Both the position numbers and the translations under genes were made by a program. A stretch of 13,225 nt of DNA, from the NCBI GenBank assembly GCA_946618395.1, contig CAMOLD010000029.1, forward strand, positions 1 through 13,225. Reading direction: 5' to 3'. Below the pieces are notes generated by a model. The model was given only the letters and a program-made list of their open reading frames with translations. It was not told where the DNA came from and made no database searches. This document shows positions 6,980-13,205 of this stretch, piece by piece; within the stretch, counting starts at the first letter, position 1, and each line of letters begins with the position of its first letter. The DNA comes from an uncultured Clostridia bacterium. Lineage in GTDB: Bacteria; Bacillota; Clostridia; Oscillospirales; CAG-272.

Positions 6980-7957
6980 ATGCAATTGATCGCCGCTTTT
7001 ATTAACCGTGCCATTATGCAAGGCACCCCGCTCCTCTTTGGCGCAACCGGTGAAATTGTTACCGAAAAATCGGGCAACCTCAACCTCGGCATTCCCGGCA
7101 TTATGTATATCGGCGCCATCTCCGGCGTTATCGGCGCCTTCTTTTACGAAAACTCGGGTTACTTCATTCCCGCAGTCGGCATCATGATCGCCTTGCTCTC
7201 CTGTCTGATCGGCTCTCTGCTCGCTTCGCTGATCTACTGCTTTTTGACCATTACACTGCGCGCCAACCAAAACGTGACCGGTCTTGCACTGACCACCTTC
7301 GGCGTTGGATTCGGAAACTTCTTTGGCGGCTCGTTGATCAAAGTTACAAAAAGCGAAGTGCCGTATCTTTCCCTTTCCGATACCGGCAACGCGTTTTCGG
7401 CAACCCTACCCTTTGCAAAGAGCCTGGGCTGGTTTGGGAAAATGTTTTTCTCCTACGGCTTTTTGGTTTATGTCGCCATTGTCTTTGCCGTTTTGGCATC
7501 CCTGTTTTTGAACAAGACTCGCATGGGACTCCATCTGCGCGCCGTAGGCGAAAACCCCGCAACCGCCGACGCCGCCGGCATCAATGTTTCTCGCTATAAA
7601 TATTTTGCAACCTGTGCCGGCGGTATGATCGCCGGACTTGGCGGCCTCTACTTCATCATGGACTATATGGGTGGCATTTGGGCAAACGACGGGTTTGGCG
7701 ACCGCGGATGGCTCGCGATAGCAATCGTCATTTTCGCCATTTGGCGTCCGGCACTTGCAATTCCTGCTTCCTATCTGTTTGGTGCGCTCTATATTCTGTT
7801 CAACTACCTGCCACTACCAATGCCGATGATCCCCATTTTACAAATGTTACCCTATGTGATAACCATTGTCGCACTCGTCATCACCAGCATCCGCAAGAAG
7901 CGCGAAAATCAGCCTCCTGCATCCCTCGGGCTTTCCTATTTCCGAGAGGAACGATAA
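6980..7957 (+). CDS. Nucleoside ABC transporter permease 2 (NupQ-like)
   Basis: This 325-residue membrane protein pairs with permease 1 to form the importer channel. Near the N-terminus it carries the family hallmark GEIVTEKSGNLNLGIPGIM (24-42; relatives read GE-ITE-SGV-NIG-EG-M). The coupling helix region GLHLRAVGENPATADAAGIN is at 183-202, with hydrophobic segments before, between and after these. A basic stretch, IRKKRE, follows the last membrane segment. The start is ATG 6980 with AAGGAGG at 6964-6970 inside the end of permease 1; the two genes are one base apart. It closes the operon and is followed after 18 bases by a very strong terminator. Length and order (receptor, ATPase, permease, permease) match B. 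subtilis nupNOPQ. Confidence 0.93.
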   Translation: MQLIAAFINRAIMQGTPLLFGATGEIVTEKSGNLNLGIPGIMYIGAISGVIGAFFYENSGYFIPAVGIMIALLSCLIGSLLASLIYCFLTITLRANQNVTGLALTTFGVGFGNFFGGSLIKVTKSEVPYLSLSDTGNAFSATLPFAKSLGWFGKMFFSYGFLVYVAIVFAVLASLFLNKTRMGLHLRAVGENPATADAAGINVSRYKYFATCAGGMIAGLGGLYFIMDYMGGIWANDGFGDRGWLAIAIVIFAIWRPALAIPASYLFGALYILFNYLPLPMPMIPILQMLPYVITIVALVITSIRKKRENQPPASLGLSYFREER

Positions 7958-7975
7958 CAACTTTTCTGTTTTTGA

Positions 7976-8018
7976 AAAAGCGGAAACCTTTTCCCAAAGG
8001 TTTCCGCTTTTCTTTTTT
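7976..8018. terminator. Strong bidirectional terminator of the transporter operon
   Basis: A perfect 16-bp stem (7976-7991 with 7996-8011), core AAGCGGAAACC / GGTTTCCGCTT, has a four-base TCCC loop. On the plus strand it is followed by TTTTCTTTTTT. The A run on its left gives a T tract for transcripts arriving from the minus strand. It can therefore end both the transporter operon and the convergent small membrane-peptide transcript. Confidence 0.9.
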
Positions 8019-8054
8019 ATCCCTTCCCCAAAGTTCTTTTGGAATGGGGGAGAG

Positions 8055-8105
8055 CGCGAGAGGGGGAGAACCGCTTTTTTCAAAAAGGGTTCTCCCCCTC
8101 TCGCG
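8055..8105. repeat. Long perfect intergenic hairpin
   Basis: CGCGAGAGGGGGAGAACC (8055-8072) pairs over 18 bases with its complement at 8088-8105. The 15-base loop is itself a near palindrome (CTTTTT, TC, AAAAAG). There is no T tract on either side, and a full terminator lies 37 bases to the left. The purine/pyrimidine asymmetry of the arms and the location between convergent genes suggest a dispersed palindromic repeat rather than a second terminator. No protein-coding frame here is credible. Confidence 0.6.
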
Positions 8106-8128
8106 ACCTATCCTTCTCTCCTCTCCCC

Positions 8129-8317
8129 CTACTCCATCGCGTCGGCGACTGATTGCAGGATGGTGCCAACGCGGCCGAGGATCATGCCTGTTTTTTTGTA
8201 GGCGCGCAGCATTTTGAGCTGTCGGCTATTCCAAACAGCAACGGCGGTTGCGATTAGAGCGATTCCCGCGGCGACCGATCCGCCGGCGATTGCGGTGATT
8301 TTCACTTGTTTTTTCAT
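8129..8317 (-). CDS. Small single-pass membrane peptide of unknown function (62 residues)
   Basis: On the minus strand, ATG (8315-8317) is preceded by GAAAGGAAG seven bases upstream, and the frame ends at TAG (8129-8131). The peptide starts MKKQVK, has one strong Gly/Ala/Ile-rich membrane segment (about residues 8-29, ending in VAVW), then a basic stretch SRQLKMLRAYKK. Its amphipathic tail, GMILGRVGTILQSVADAME, could lie on the inner membrane surface. The positive-inside pattern is mixed because both flanks are basic. The gene converges on the transporter operon and diverges from sipL. A frame start further upstream (to 8371) would overlap the probable promoter and has no ribosome site. I do not recognise a named family. 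Small Gly/Ala-rich one-pass peptides are common in Clostridia, and the neighbourhood hints at sporulation. Confidence 0.75.
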   Translation of the reverse strand: MKKQVKITAIAGGSVAAGIALIATAVAVWNSRQLKMLRAYKKTGMILGRVGTILQSVADAME

Positions 8318-8338
8318 GGCTTTTCTTCCTTTCGGCTT

Positions 8339-8350
8339 GCTTTGCAAAGC
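8339..8350. promoter_or_regulatory. 12-base perfect palindrome in the leader of the small membrane-peptide gene
   Basis: GCTTTGCAAAGC reads the same on both strands. It lies between the candidate -10 element of the minus-strand gene and its ribosome site, where a repressor could block transcription. No known operator is recognised. Confidence 0.3.
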
Positions 8351-8359
8351 GGTTATCCT

Positions 8360-8389
8360 CATTTTAACCATCTGCCGCGTTTTTCATGC
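8360..8389 (-). promoter_or_regulatory. Candidate forespore (sigma-F-like) promoter for the small membrane peptide
   Basis: Read on the minus strand, GCATG (8385-8389), 15 bases and GGTTAAAATG (8360-8369) closely match the sigma-F pattern GYATA / GGnnAnAnTR. The -10 agrees at every fixed position and the -35 at four of five. The spacing is one base shorter than the usual 16. The inner TAAAAT could instead be a sigma-A -10, but no good -35 stands 17 bases away. Confidence 0.35.
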
Positions 8390-8406
8390 GCGTTTGCGCC
8401 AAAAAA

Positions 8407-8435
8407 ACATAATCGGCGCGCGCGGCGCATAAAAT
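8407..8435 (+). promoter_or_regulatory. Candidate sigma-E promoter for sipL
   Basis: ACATAAT (8407-8413) and CATAAAAT (8428-8435) are 14 bases apart and resemble the mother-cell sigma-E pattern (about KMATATT, 14-15 bases, CATAnnnT). No sigma-A pair fits here. In C. difficile sipL belongs to the sigma-E regulon, so the match agrees with the gene's role. A 6-bp hairpin (8447-8461) lies in the short leader. Confidence 0.45.
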
Positions 8436-8481
8436 GGGGTAAAGAATCCGCCTCCGGCGGACGCACAAGGAGGAAATCAGC

Positions 8482-10035
8482 ATGGAACAAACCAACCAAA
8501 CATTGCAGGCCGAACTGCTCTTTCGCGCATTTTCGACCGATCTGACCGCCGAATTCGTTCTTCCCGATTATCAGCCCGAAATCAAACGGCTTTTGCGCGT
8601 GCGCGCCGTTCCGTTGCCGGTGGAACAGTATTTGGGCGGCTCCGCCGCCGAGCTTTCCGGCGCGGTGGAATTTCAGGCGCTTTACGCCGCCGAGGACGGC
8701 TCGCTCTGGTGCGTGACCCGACGCGAGGATTACCGGCTCTCCTGCCCCTTTGAGGCAAGCGGCGATTTTGACCTTTCCAACGGGCTTGTTTGCGACGTGA
8801 AAACCGCGGTGGACGGCGTTTCCGGCAGAGTTTCGGCGCCCCGAAAGCTCTCGGCGCGCTGCCGCGTGAACACCTCGGTGCGCCTGTTTGCCGACAGGAC
8901 CGTTGCCCCTGACCTGCCCGAAGACGCCGAAACGCTGCCCGGCACCCTTTCCGCCTCGCGCGTGCGCATTGGCAAAAGCGAACCTTTTACGCTGACCGAT
9001 GAAATTCCGCTCGACCCGACCGAAGCCCCCGTGCGCGTGATTTCCGCCTTTGGCGAGGTCTTCCCAACCGAGGTGCAGGCGGCAACCGACAGCGTTGCCT
9101 GCCGCGGCGAAATTATGCTCTCGCTCCTTTGCGCGCCGGAGGCAACCCCCTCGCCGGAGGGTGCCGAGGATTGCATTCCCGCGGCGGTCACCCCAACGGA
9201 ACTGCGCCGCAAAATTCCCTTTGCCGTGGAAATTCCGGTGGAGGGCGCAACCCCCGCCTGTGCGGCAACCGCCTGGGGCTCCTGCCCGGAAATTACCGTT
9301 ACCGTGGAGGAAAACCGCATTCTTTGCGACGTGACGGCGGTTGTTTGCGCCCGCGCGGTCTGCCGCGAGGAGGTCCCCTTTATCCAAAACGCCTATTCCG
9401 CCACCCGCGTAACCGAGCCGGCGTTTGCCTCCCTGCCGGCGGTGCAGATCCTTGCCTGCAAAAACGGGAACTGCTCGCTCTCGGCAACCAAGGACCTTGC
9501 CGAGCTTGGACTGCGACCGGGCGCACAGGTGATTGACGCAACCGCCGAGCTTTCCATCCAGCCGCCCGAACTGGCGCGCGGAAATTACCTTTTGCCGGGA
9601 AATTTGCACCTGCGCGTGCTTGCCAAACAGCCGGACGGCGACAATTCCACCGCCGAGTTGGATCTGCCCTTCCGCTATGAATCCAACGCCGAAGGCACGA
9701 CAGAGCCAACCGCCAGCGACTCGGTCGTAACGCCGGTGCTGGTGCGCGCATGGGTGGATGGAAACCGTCTGTTTGCCGAGGTGGAGCTTGCCGTTTCGCT
9801 GATTCTTTCCGCCACCCTCCCGGTCACCGCGCTTGCCGCCTTGCGCGAGGGAGACGCCGTGCCGGAGCGCACCGCCGACATGACCATTTGCTATCCCGCC
9901 CCCGATGATACCCTTTGGTCGGTTGCCGCGCGGTATCATACCCCGGTTGCCGAACTGCAAAAAAAGAACGACCTGCCCGACGGCGCGCCGGACGCTCCCG
10001 GTTCGCTTGGCGGCGTCCGTTATCTGGTCATATAA
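8482..10035 (+). CDS. sipL: SipL-like spore-coat morphogenesis protein (DUF3794 repeats plus LysM)
   Basis: This 517-residue protein resembles SipL, the clostridial partner of SpoIVA that helps encase the forespore in coat on the mother-cell side. There is no signal peptide, as expected for a mother-cell cytosolic protein. Three stretches resemble DUF3794 (SPOCS) beta-rich domains: about 22-95 (PDYQPEIKRLLRVRAVPLP, then SGAVEFQALYAAEDG), 170-265 (IPLDPTEAPVRVISAFGEV) and 345-440. The C-terminus (468-517) is LysM-like: CYPAPDDTLWSVAARYHTPV, then ELQKKNDLP; in C. difficile this part binds SpoIVA. The start is ATG 8482, with AAGGAGG at 8467-8473. The gene stands alone, with its own candidate sigma-E promoter and terminator, and by eye is richer in G+C than the transporter genes. 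A generic DUF3794-LysM paralogue is the main alternative. Confidence 0.85.
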   Translation: MEQTNQTLQAELLFRAFSTDLTAEFVLPDYQPEIKRLLRVRAVPLPVEQYLGGSAAELSGAVEFQALYAAEDGSLWCVTRREDYRLSCPFEASGDFDLSNGLVCDVKTAVDGVSGRVSAPRKLSARCRVNTSVRLFADRTVAPDLPEDAETLPGTLSASRVRIGKSEPFTLTDEIPLDPTEAPVRVISAFGEVFPTEVQAATDSVACRGEIMLSLLCAPEATPSPEGAEDCIPAAVTPTELRRKIPFAVEIPVEGATPACAATAWGSCPEITVTVEENRILCDVTAVVCARAVCREEVPFIQNAYSATRVTEPAFASLPAVQILACKNGNCSLSATKDLAELGLRPGAQVIDATAELSIQPPELARGNYLLPGNLHLRVLAKQPDGDNSTAELDLPFRYESNAEGTTEPTASDSVVTPVLVRAWVDGNRLFAEVELAVSLILSATLPVTALAALREGDAVPERTADMTICYPAPDDTLWSVAARYHTPVAELQKKNDLPDGAPDAPGSLGGVRYLVI

Positions 10036-10044
10036 GGTTCCCAT

Positions 10045-10080
10045 GCCCGGAGTAAACTCCACAGTTTGCTCCGGGCTTTT
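10045..10080 (+). terminator. Intrinsic terminator of sipL
   Basis: GCCCGGAGTAAACT (10045-10058) pairs with AGTTTGCTCCGGGC (10063-10076), 14 bp with one G-T wobble, around a CCAC loop, and TTTT follows. It begins ten bases after the stop codon. Confidence 0.85.
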
Positions 10081-10091
10081 GGCGGCGGTGT

Positions 10092-10118
10092 TTCCTTTTT
10101 TTGTTTTTCAAAAAGGAA
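10092..10118. promoter_or_regulatory. Inverted repeat abutting the LRR gene promoter
   Basis: TTCCTTTTT (10092-10100) and AAAAAGGAA (10110-10118) form a 9-bp inverted repeat whose right arm ends exactly where the -35 box TTGACA begins. It may be a regulator site, an upstream A/T-rich element, or a remnant of the preceding terminator region. Confidence 0.3.
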
Positions 10119-10147
10119 TTGACAAACCCCCAAGTGCGTGATACAAT
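10119..10147 (+). promoter_or_regulatory. Strong sigma-A promoter for the LRR lipoprotein
   Basis: There is a consensus TTGACA (10119-10124), a 17-base spacer, and TACAAT (10142-10147) with an extended TGA before it. The start would be near 10154, giving a leader of about 38 bases ending in AAAGGAG. Confidence 0.85.
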
Positions 10148-10191
10148 GAAAGCGGTTATTCCAAACTCAAAAAACAAAGGAGAACAAGCAA

Positions 10192-12429
10192 ATGAAACGC
10201 AGTCTGTTTTTCGTTCTGGTGCTTTTGCTGGCGTTGTCCCTCGTCTTTTCAGCGTGCGGACCTGCTTCCGGCGGCACTCCCAATCCCCCGTCCTCAAATA
10301 ACACGGGAAATTCCGACGGTTCCGGTAATTCCGGTAATTCCGGCAGCTCCGGCAATTCCGACGATGGTTCCGACAACCCCCCTGCAATAATCGAGCCCGA
10401 AAAATCCAGCCGCGGTTTGGAGTATTCTTCTTATGACGGAATTTGCATTGTAAGAAGCATTGGCTCCTGCACCGATACGGAAATTGTCATTCCGTCTGCC
10501 TCGGCGAACGGCGACCCCGTAACCACCATTTTTGCAAACGCCTTTCAAGATTGTGAGACCATCACCTCCGTCTCCGTTCCGGATAGCGTAACCGAAATCC
10601 AGGCAAACGCGTTTGCCGGTTGCACCGCCCTGCAATTCACGTCCTACCAGGGCGCCGACTACCTGGGCAACGAGAAAAACCCCTACCACGCGCTCATTAA
10701 GGCGACCGATACCTCCATCACCTCCTGCGCCATTCATGAAAATACAAAGGTCGTTGCTTCCGGCGCGTTTCAAGGTTGCGCCAATTTGGCAAGCGTGACC
10801 TTTGCCGACAATGTGATTGCTCTGGGCGCCGGCGCATTTGATGGTTGCACCGCTTTGGCGTTCACTTCCGACCAGGGCGCAAACTATTTGGGAACGGCAA
10901 CCAACCCCTACTTTGCGCTGGTTAGCGTTGAAGGCAGCGCCTGCACCGTCCATGAAGACGTCAAAGTGCTTGCCCTCGGCGTATTTGCAGGAAATAAATC
11001 GCTCACAAGTATCACCCTGCCTGAAGGCATTGCAAAAATTACGAACGGAATGTTTCAAGATTGCAACAAGCTGGAAAGCTTCACCGTTCCGGCAAGCGTA
11101 ACAAGCATTGACTCCTATGCCTTTGATGGATGCTCCAAGCTGACAAGCGTTACGCTGGCGGAAGGGACACTGCTTGAACGCATTGGGGAATGCGTATTCA
11201 ACCGCTGCCCTCAATTACAATTCAGCGAATATAGCTGGGGCAAATACCTTGGCACCCAAAGCAACCCGTATTATGCCTTTGTGAAAAACAAAAAACAGGA
11301 TATGGAGTTCTGCGATATTCATTCGGACACCATTCTGATTGCCGATAGTTCGTTCTCCGATTGCTCTTCGCTGAAAAATATTGCCATTCCGGAAAGCACT
11401 CTTTACATTGGCAACAGCGCGTTCGCCTATTGCGAAGCGCTGAAACGGATCATTGGCGGAGCAAATTTAAAAACCATCGGTGCGTTCGCCTTCCAGAGTT
11501 GCGGCAAGCTCAATGACATTTCCACCCTTTCCAATACGATTACCGCCGTTGGCGAGGGCGCGTTTGGCGGCTGCAACTCCTTAATGACAATCCGGGTGGA
11601 ATACGGAAACCCGGTTTACCACAGCGCCGGCAACTGCCTGATTGAAACGGCAAGCAAGACCCTGGTTGTCGGTTGCGCGGCAAGCGCCATCCCCGACGAC
11701 GGAAGCGTTACCAAAATCGGCAACCGCGCGTTCTATTACTGCAGCGATTTGCAAACCGTCACCATTCCCGCAGGGGTCACCGAAATCGGCGCGTATGCCT
11801 TCCGCGGATGCTCCAAATTGGAAAGTATGACCCTTCCGGACAGTGTAACAAGCATTGGAGAATCTGCGTTTGAAAACTGCTATAACTTGGAAAGCGTCAA
11901 CATTCCCAACGGCGTGACTGAAATTGCAAACTCCACCTTCTACAGTTGCAACAAGCTGAGCGCCATCACCCTGCCGGCAAGCCTGACCGCCATTGGAAAG
12001 AACGCGTTTACCTCCTGCTCCGCCCTGGAAAGCATCCTCATTCCGGAGAATGTGACAAGCATTGGCGCCGAGGCGTTCCGCGAATGCCACGCGCTTCGCT
12101 CGGTAGATATTCGGGGCAACATTACCGCCATTGAAGAAGGCACGTTCCGCTATTGCATCGTTTTGGATACCTTCACCATTCCCTCCGGCGTGGTGACCGT
12201 TGCCACCAAAGCGTTTGACCATTGCGTCGGGCTTTCCGGCATCTCGATTGCCAAAACCGTAAAATCCATTGCTTCCTGGGCGTTTGAAGAGTGCGGCGCG
12301 CTTGTAACCATCAACTTCCGCGGAACCGCCGACGAATGGGAAAGCATTGAAAAAGGCGTTTCCTGGAACTACAACACGGGCAATTATACCGTTCGTTGTT
12401 CCGACAACACCGAAATTCCAAAATCATAA
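10192..12429 (+). CDS. BspA-like leucine-rich-repeat (LRR_5) surface lipoprotein
   Basis: This 745-residue protein has a lipoprotein signal ending LVFSAC, with Cys22 lipidated. A Gly/Ser/Asn linker (about 24-62) follows, then a solenoid of about 21 LRR_5 units, each around AF-x-x-C-x-x-L-x-x-(I/V)-x-(I/L)-P-x-x-(V)-T-x-I. Eight consecutive units from about residue 510 keep an exact 23-residue period. Three inserted islands share YLG-x5-NPY (DNA near 10640-10700, 10865-10925 and 11230-11285). A further break, GNPVYHSAGNCLIETASK, precedes the regular block. The end, WESIEKGVSWNYNTGNYTV, is a common cap of clostridial BspA-like proteins. The start is ATG 10192 with AAAGGAG at 10176-10182. Members of this family are displayed on the cell surface; some bind host proteins, but the ligand here is unknown. 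It is a single-gene unit with a strong promoter and terminator. Confidence 0.92.
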   Translation: MKRSLFFVLVLLLALSLVFSACGPASGGTPNPPSSNNTGNSDGSGNSGNSGSSGNSDDGSDNPPAIIEPEKSSRGLEYSSYDGICIVRSIGSCTDTEIVIPSASANGDPVTTIFANAFQDCETITSVSVPDSVTEIQANAFAGCTALQFTSYQGADYLGNEKNPYHALIKATDTSITSCAIHENTKVVASGAFQGCANLASVTFADNVIALGAGAFDGCTALAFTSDQGANYLGTATNPYFALVSVEGSACTVHEDVKVLALGVFAGNKSLTSITLPEGIAKITNGMFQDCNKLESFTVPASVTSIDSYAFDGCSKLTSVTLAEGTLLERIGECVFNRCPQLQFSEYSWGKYLGTQSNPYYAFVKNKKQDMEFCDIHSDTILIADSSFSDCSSLKNIAIPESTLYIGNSAFAYCEALKRIIGGANLKTIGAFAFQSCGKLNDISTLSNTITAVGEGAFGGCNSLMTIRVEYGNPVYHSAGNCLIETASKTLVVGCAASAIPDDGSVTKIGNRAFYYCSDLQTVTIPAGVTEIGAYAFRGCSKLESMTLPDSVTSIGESAFENCYNLESVNIPNGVTEIANSTFYSCNKLSAITLPASLTAIGKNAFTSCSALESILIPENVTSIGAEAFRECHALRSVDIRGNITAIEEGTFRYCIVLDTFTIPSGVVTVATKAFDHCVGLSGISIAKTVKSIASWAFEECGALVTINFRGTADEWESIEKGVSWNYNTGNYTVRCSDNTEIPKS
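10309..10362 (+). repeat. Six 9-base tandem units coding for a flexible linker
   Basis: Six imperfect 9-base units, based on AATTCCGGT, run in frame and encode N-S-D/G-S-G/N-S-G/N-S-G/S-S-G/N-S-D between the lipid anchor and the repeat domain. Gain or loss of a unit would change linker length by three residues without a frameshift. Confidence 0.75.
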
Positions 12430-12444
12430 CTCGTTTGTCTTGGG

Positions 12445-12480
12445 GCAGGGGCGGCATTGCCGCCCCTGCTTTTCTTTTTC
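12445..12480 (+). terminator. Intrinsic terminator of the LRR lipoprotein gene
   Basis: GCAGGGGCGGC (12445-12455) pairs perfectly with GCCGCCCCTGC (12459-12469) around ATT and is followed by TTTTCTTTTT. Two weaker hairpins follow: CCCCT/AGGGG (12480-12497) and GCTTTTT/AAAAAGC (12500-12516). Confidence 0.9.
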
Positions 12481-12553
12481 CCCTCTTTTTTCAGGGGTTG
12501 CTTTTTGCCAAAAAGCGAAAACCGGGCGGCAAAAAGATTGTAGAAAAGAGATA

Positions 12554-12582
12554 TTGACAGAACAAAAAAAGTATGATAAAAT
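12554..12582 (+). promoter_or_regulatory. Strong sigma-A promoter for the ECF S component
   Basis: There is a consensus TTGACA (12554-12559), a 17-base spacer, and TAAAAT (12577-12582) with an extended TGA. Transcription from near 12589 leaves a leader of only about 24 bases, too short for a vitamin riboswitch. Confidence 0.85.
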
Positions 12583-12612
12583 AACGGCATAAAAAAGAGA
12601 GGGGGAAATGGC

Positions 12613-13137
12613 ATGAAACAGCGGATAACCAGCCGGTCGGCTTTGACGCGCCTGACCATTGCGGCGGTCTTTATGGCGCTGACCATTGCGCTTTGCTCGT
12701 TCAGCATTCCCGTGCCGGGCGGACATTTATATCTTTGCGATATTGCCATTTGCACCGCGGCGCTCCTCTTGGACCCCTTTTCGGCATTTGTGGTTGGCGG
12801 CGTGGGCGCGTTTTTGGGGGATTTGATTTTTTATCCGCTCCCCATGTTCGTCTCGCTTGCCACACACGGCTTGCAGGCGGTTGCCATTGCCCTGTTTGCG
12901 CGCTACGTGTTCAAGAAAAAGCCGAAAATCGCCTCGGTTTTGGGGCTTTCTTTGGGGCTGGTCATCCTGGTTGCCGGCTACTCGCTGGGCAGAGCCTTTC
13001 TTTACGCCACCCCGGAATATGCAATTTTGAAACTGCCCTACGAAATTTTGCAAGGGCTGATTGGTGCGGTGCTGGGCTACCTCCTCTATTGGAAAACCCC
13101 GCTGCGCAAGATTTACCAAAACATGATTCAGAACTGA
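12613..13137 (+). CDS. ECF transporter S component (ligand-binding membrane subunit)
   Basis: This 174-residue membrane protein has about six hydrophobic segments. It would capture a vitamin or related small molecule and work with a shared EcfT/EcfA1/EcfA2 energizing module encoded elsewhere. The N-terminal segment (10-28) is Ala-rich, TRLTIAAVFMALTIALCS, like the EcfT-contact helix of S components. It is followed by PVPGGHLYLCDIAICTAALL (33-52), GGVGAFLGDLIF (62-73) and a later LPYEILQGLIGAVLGYLLYW (141-160). The pattern GG-x-LYLCD followed by GGVGAFLGDL is like the PF07155/ECF-riboflavin-HmpT group, but the ligand cannot be read from sequence. The start is ATG 12613 with GAGGGGG at 12599-12605; a nearer out-of-frame ATG at 12608 opens no useful frame. 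The gene stands alone with its own promoter and terminator. Confidence 0.85.
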   Translation: MKQRITSRSALTRLTIAAVFMALTIALCSFSIPVPGGHLYLCDIAICTAALLLDPFSAFVVGGVGAFLGDLIFYPLPMFVSLATHGLQAVAIALFARYVFKKKPKIASVLGLSLGLVILVAGYSLGRAFLYATPEYAILKLPYEILQGLIGAVLGYLLYWKTPLRKIYQNMIQN

Positions 13138-13149
13138 CCCCCGCATTCT

Positions 13150-13205
13150 CCTTCAGTCGCCTACGACGCCAGCTCCCTCCCGGAGGGAGCCTTTTTTATT
13201 TTTTG
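13150..13205 (+). terminator. Intrinsic terminator within a possible dispersed repeat
   Basis: GCTCCCTC (13172-13179) pairs with GAGGGAGC (13183-13190), then CTTTTTTATTTTTT follows, a clear terminator for the preceding gene. The whole stretch from TTCAGTCGCCTACG onward resembles intergenic sequences I recall as repeated in some gut Clostridia genomes; here the left arm, GTCGCC, has lost its full partner. The repeat assignment is recollection and unverified. Confidence 0.8.

Noticed and set aside
7678..8217. Plus-strand frame overlapping the end of permease 2 and the intergenic hairpins
   Set aside because: It runs through a strong terminator and a palindrome, has a Pro/Ser/Arg-rich product, and lacks a ribosome site.
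8359..10062. 567-residue open frame antisense to sipL
   Set aside because: It covers almost the whole of sipL and would cross the candidate sipL promoter. Its product is Gly/Arg/His-rich without domains, typical of the reverse strand of a G+C-rich gene. SipL domains on the plus strand are convincing.
10294..12222. Long minus-strand frames (306 and 213 residues) under the LRR gene
   Set aside because: These are repetitive shadows of the plus-strand repeats, with no start signals.
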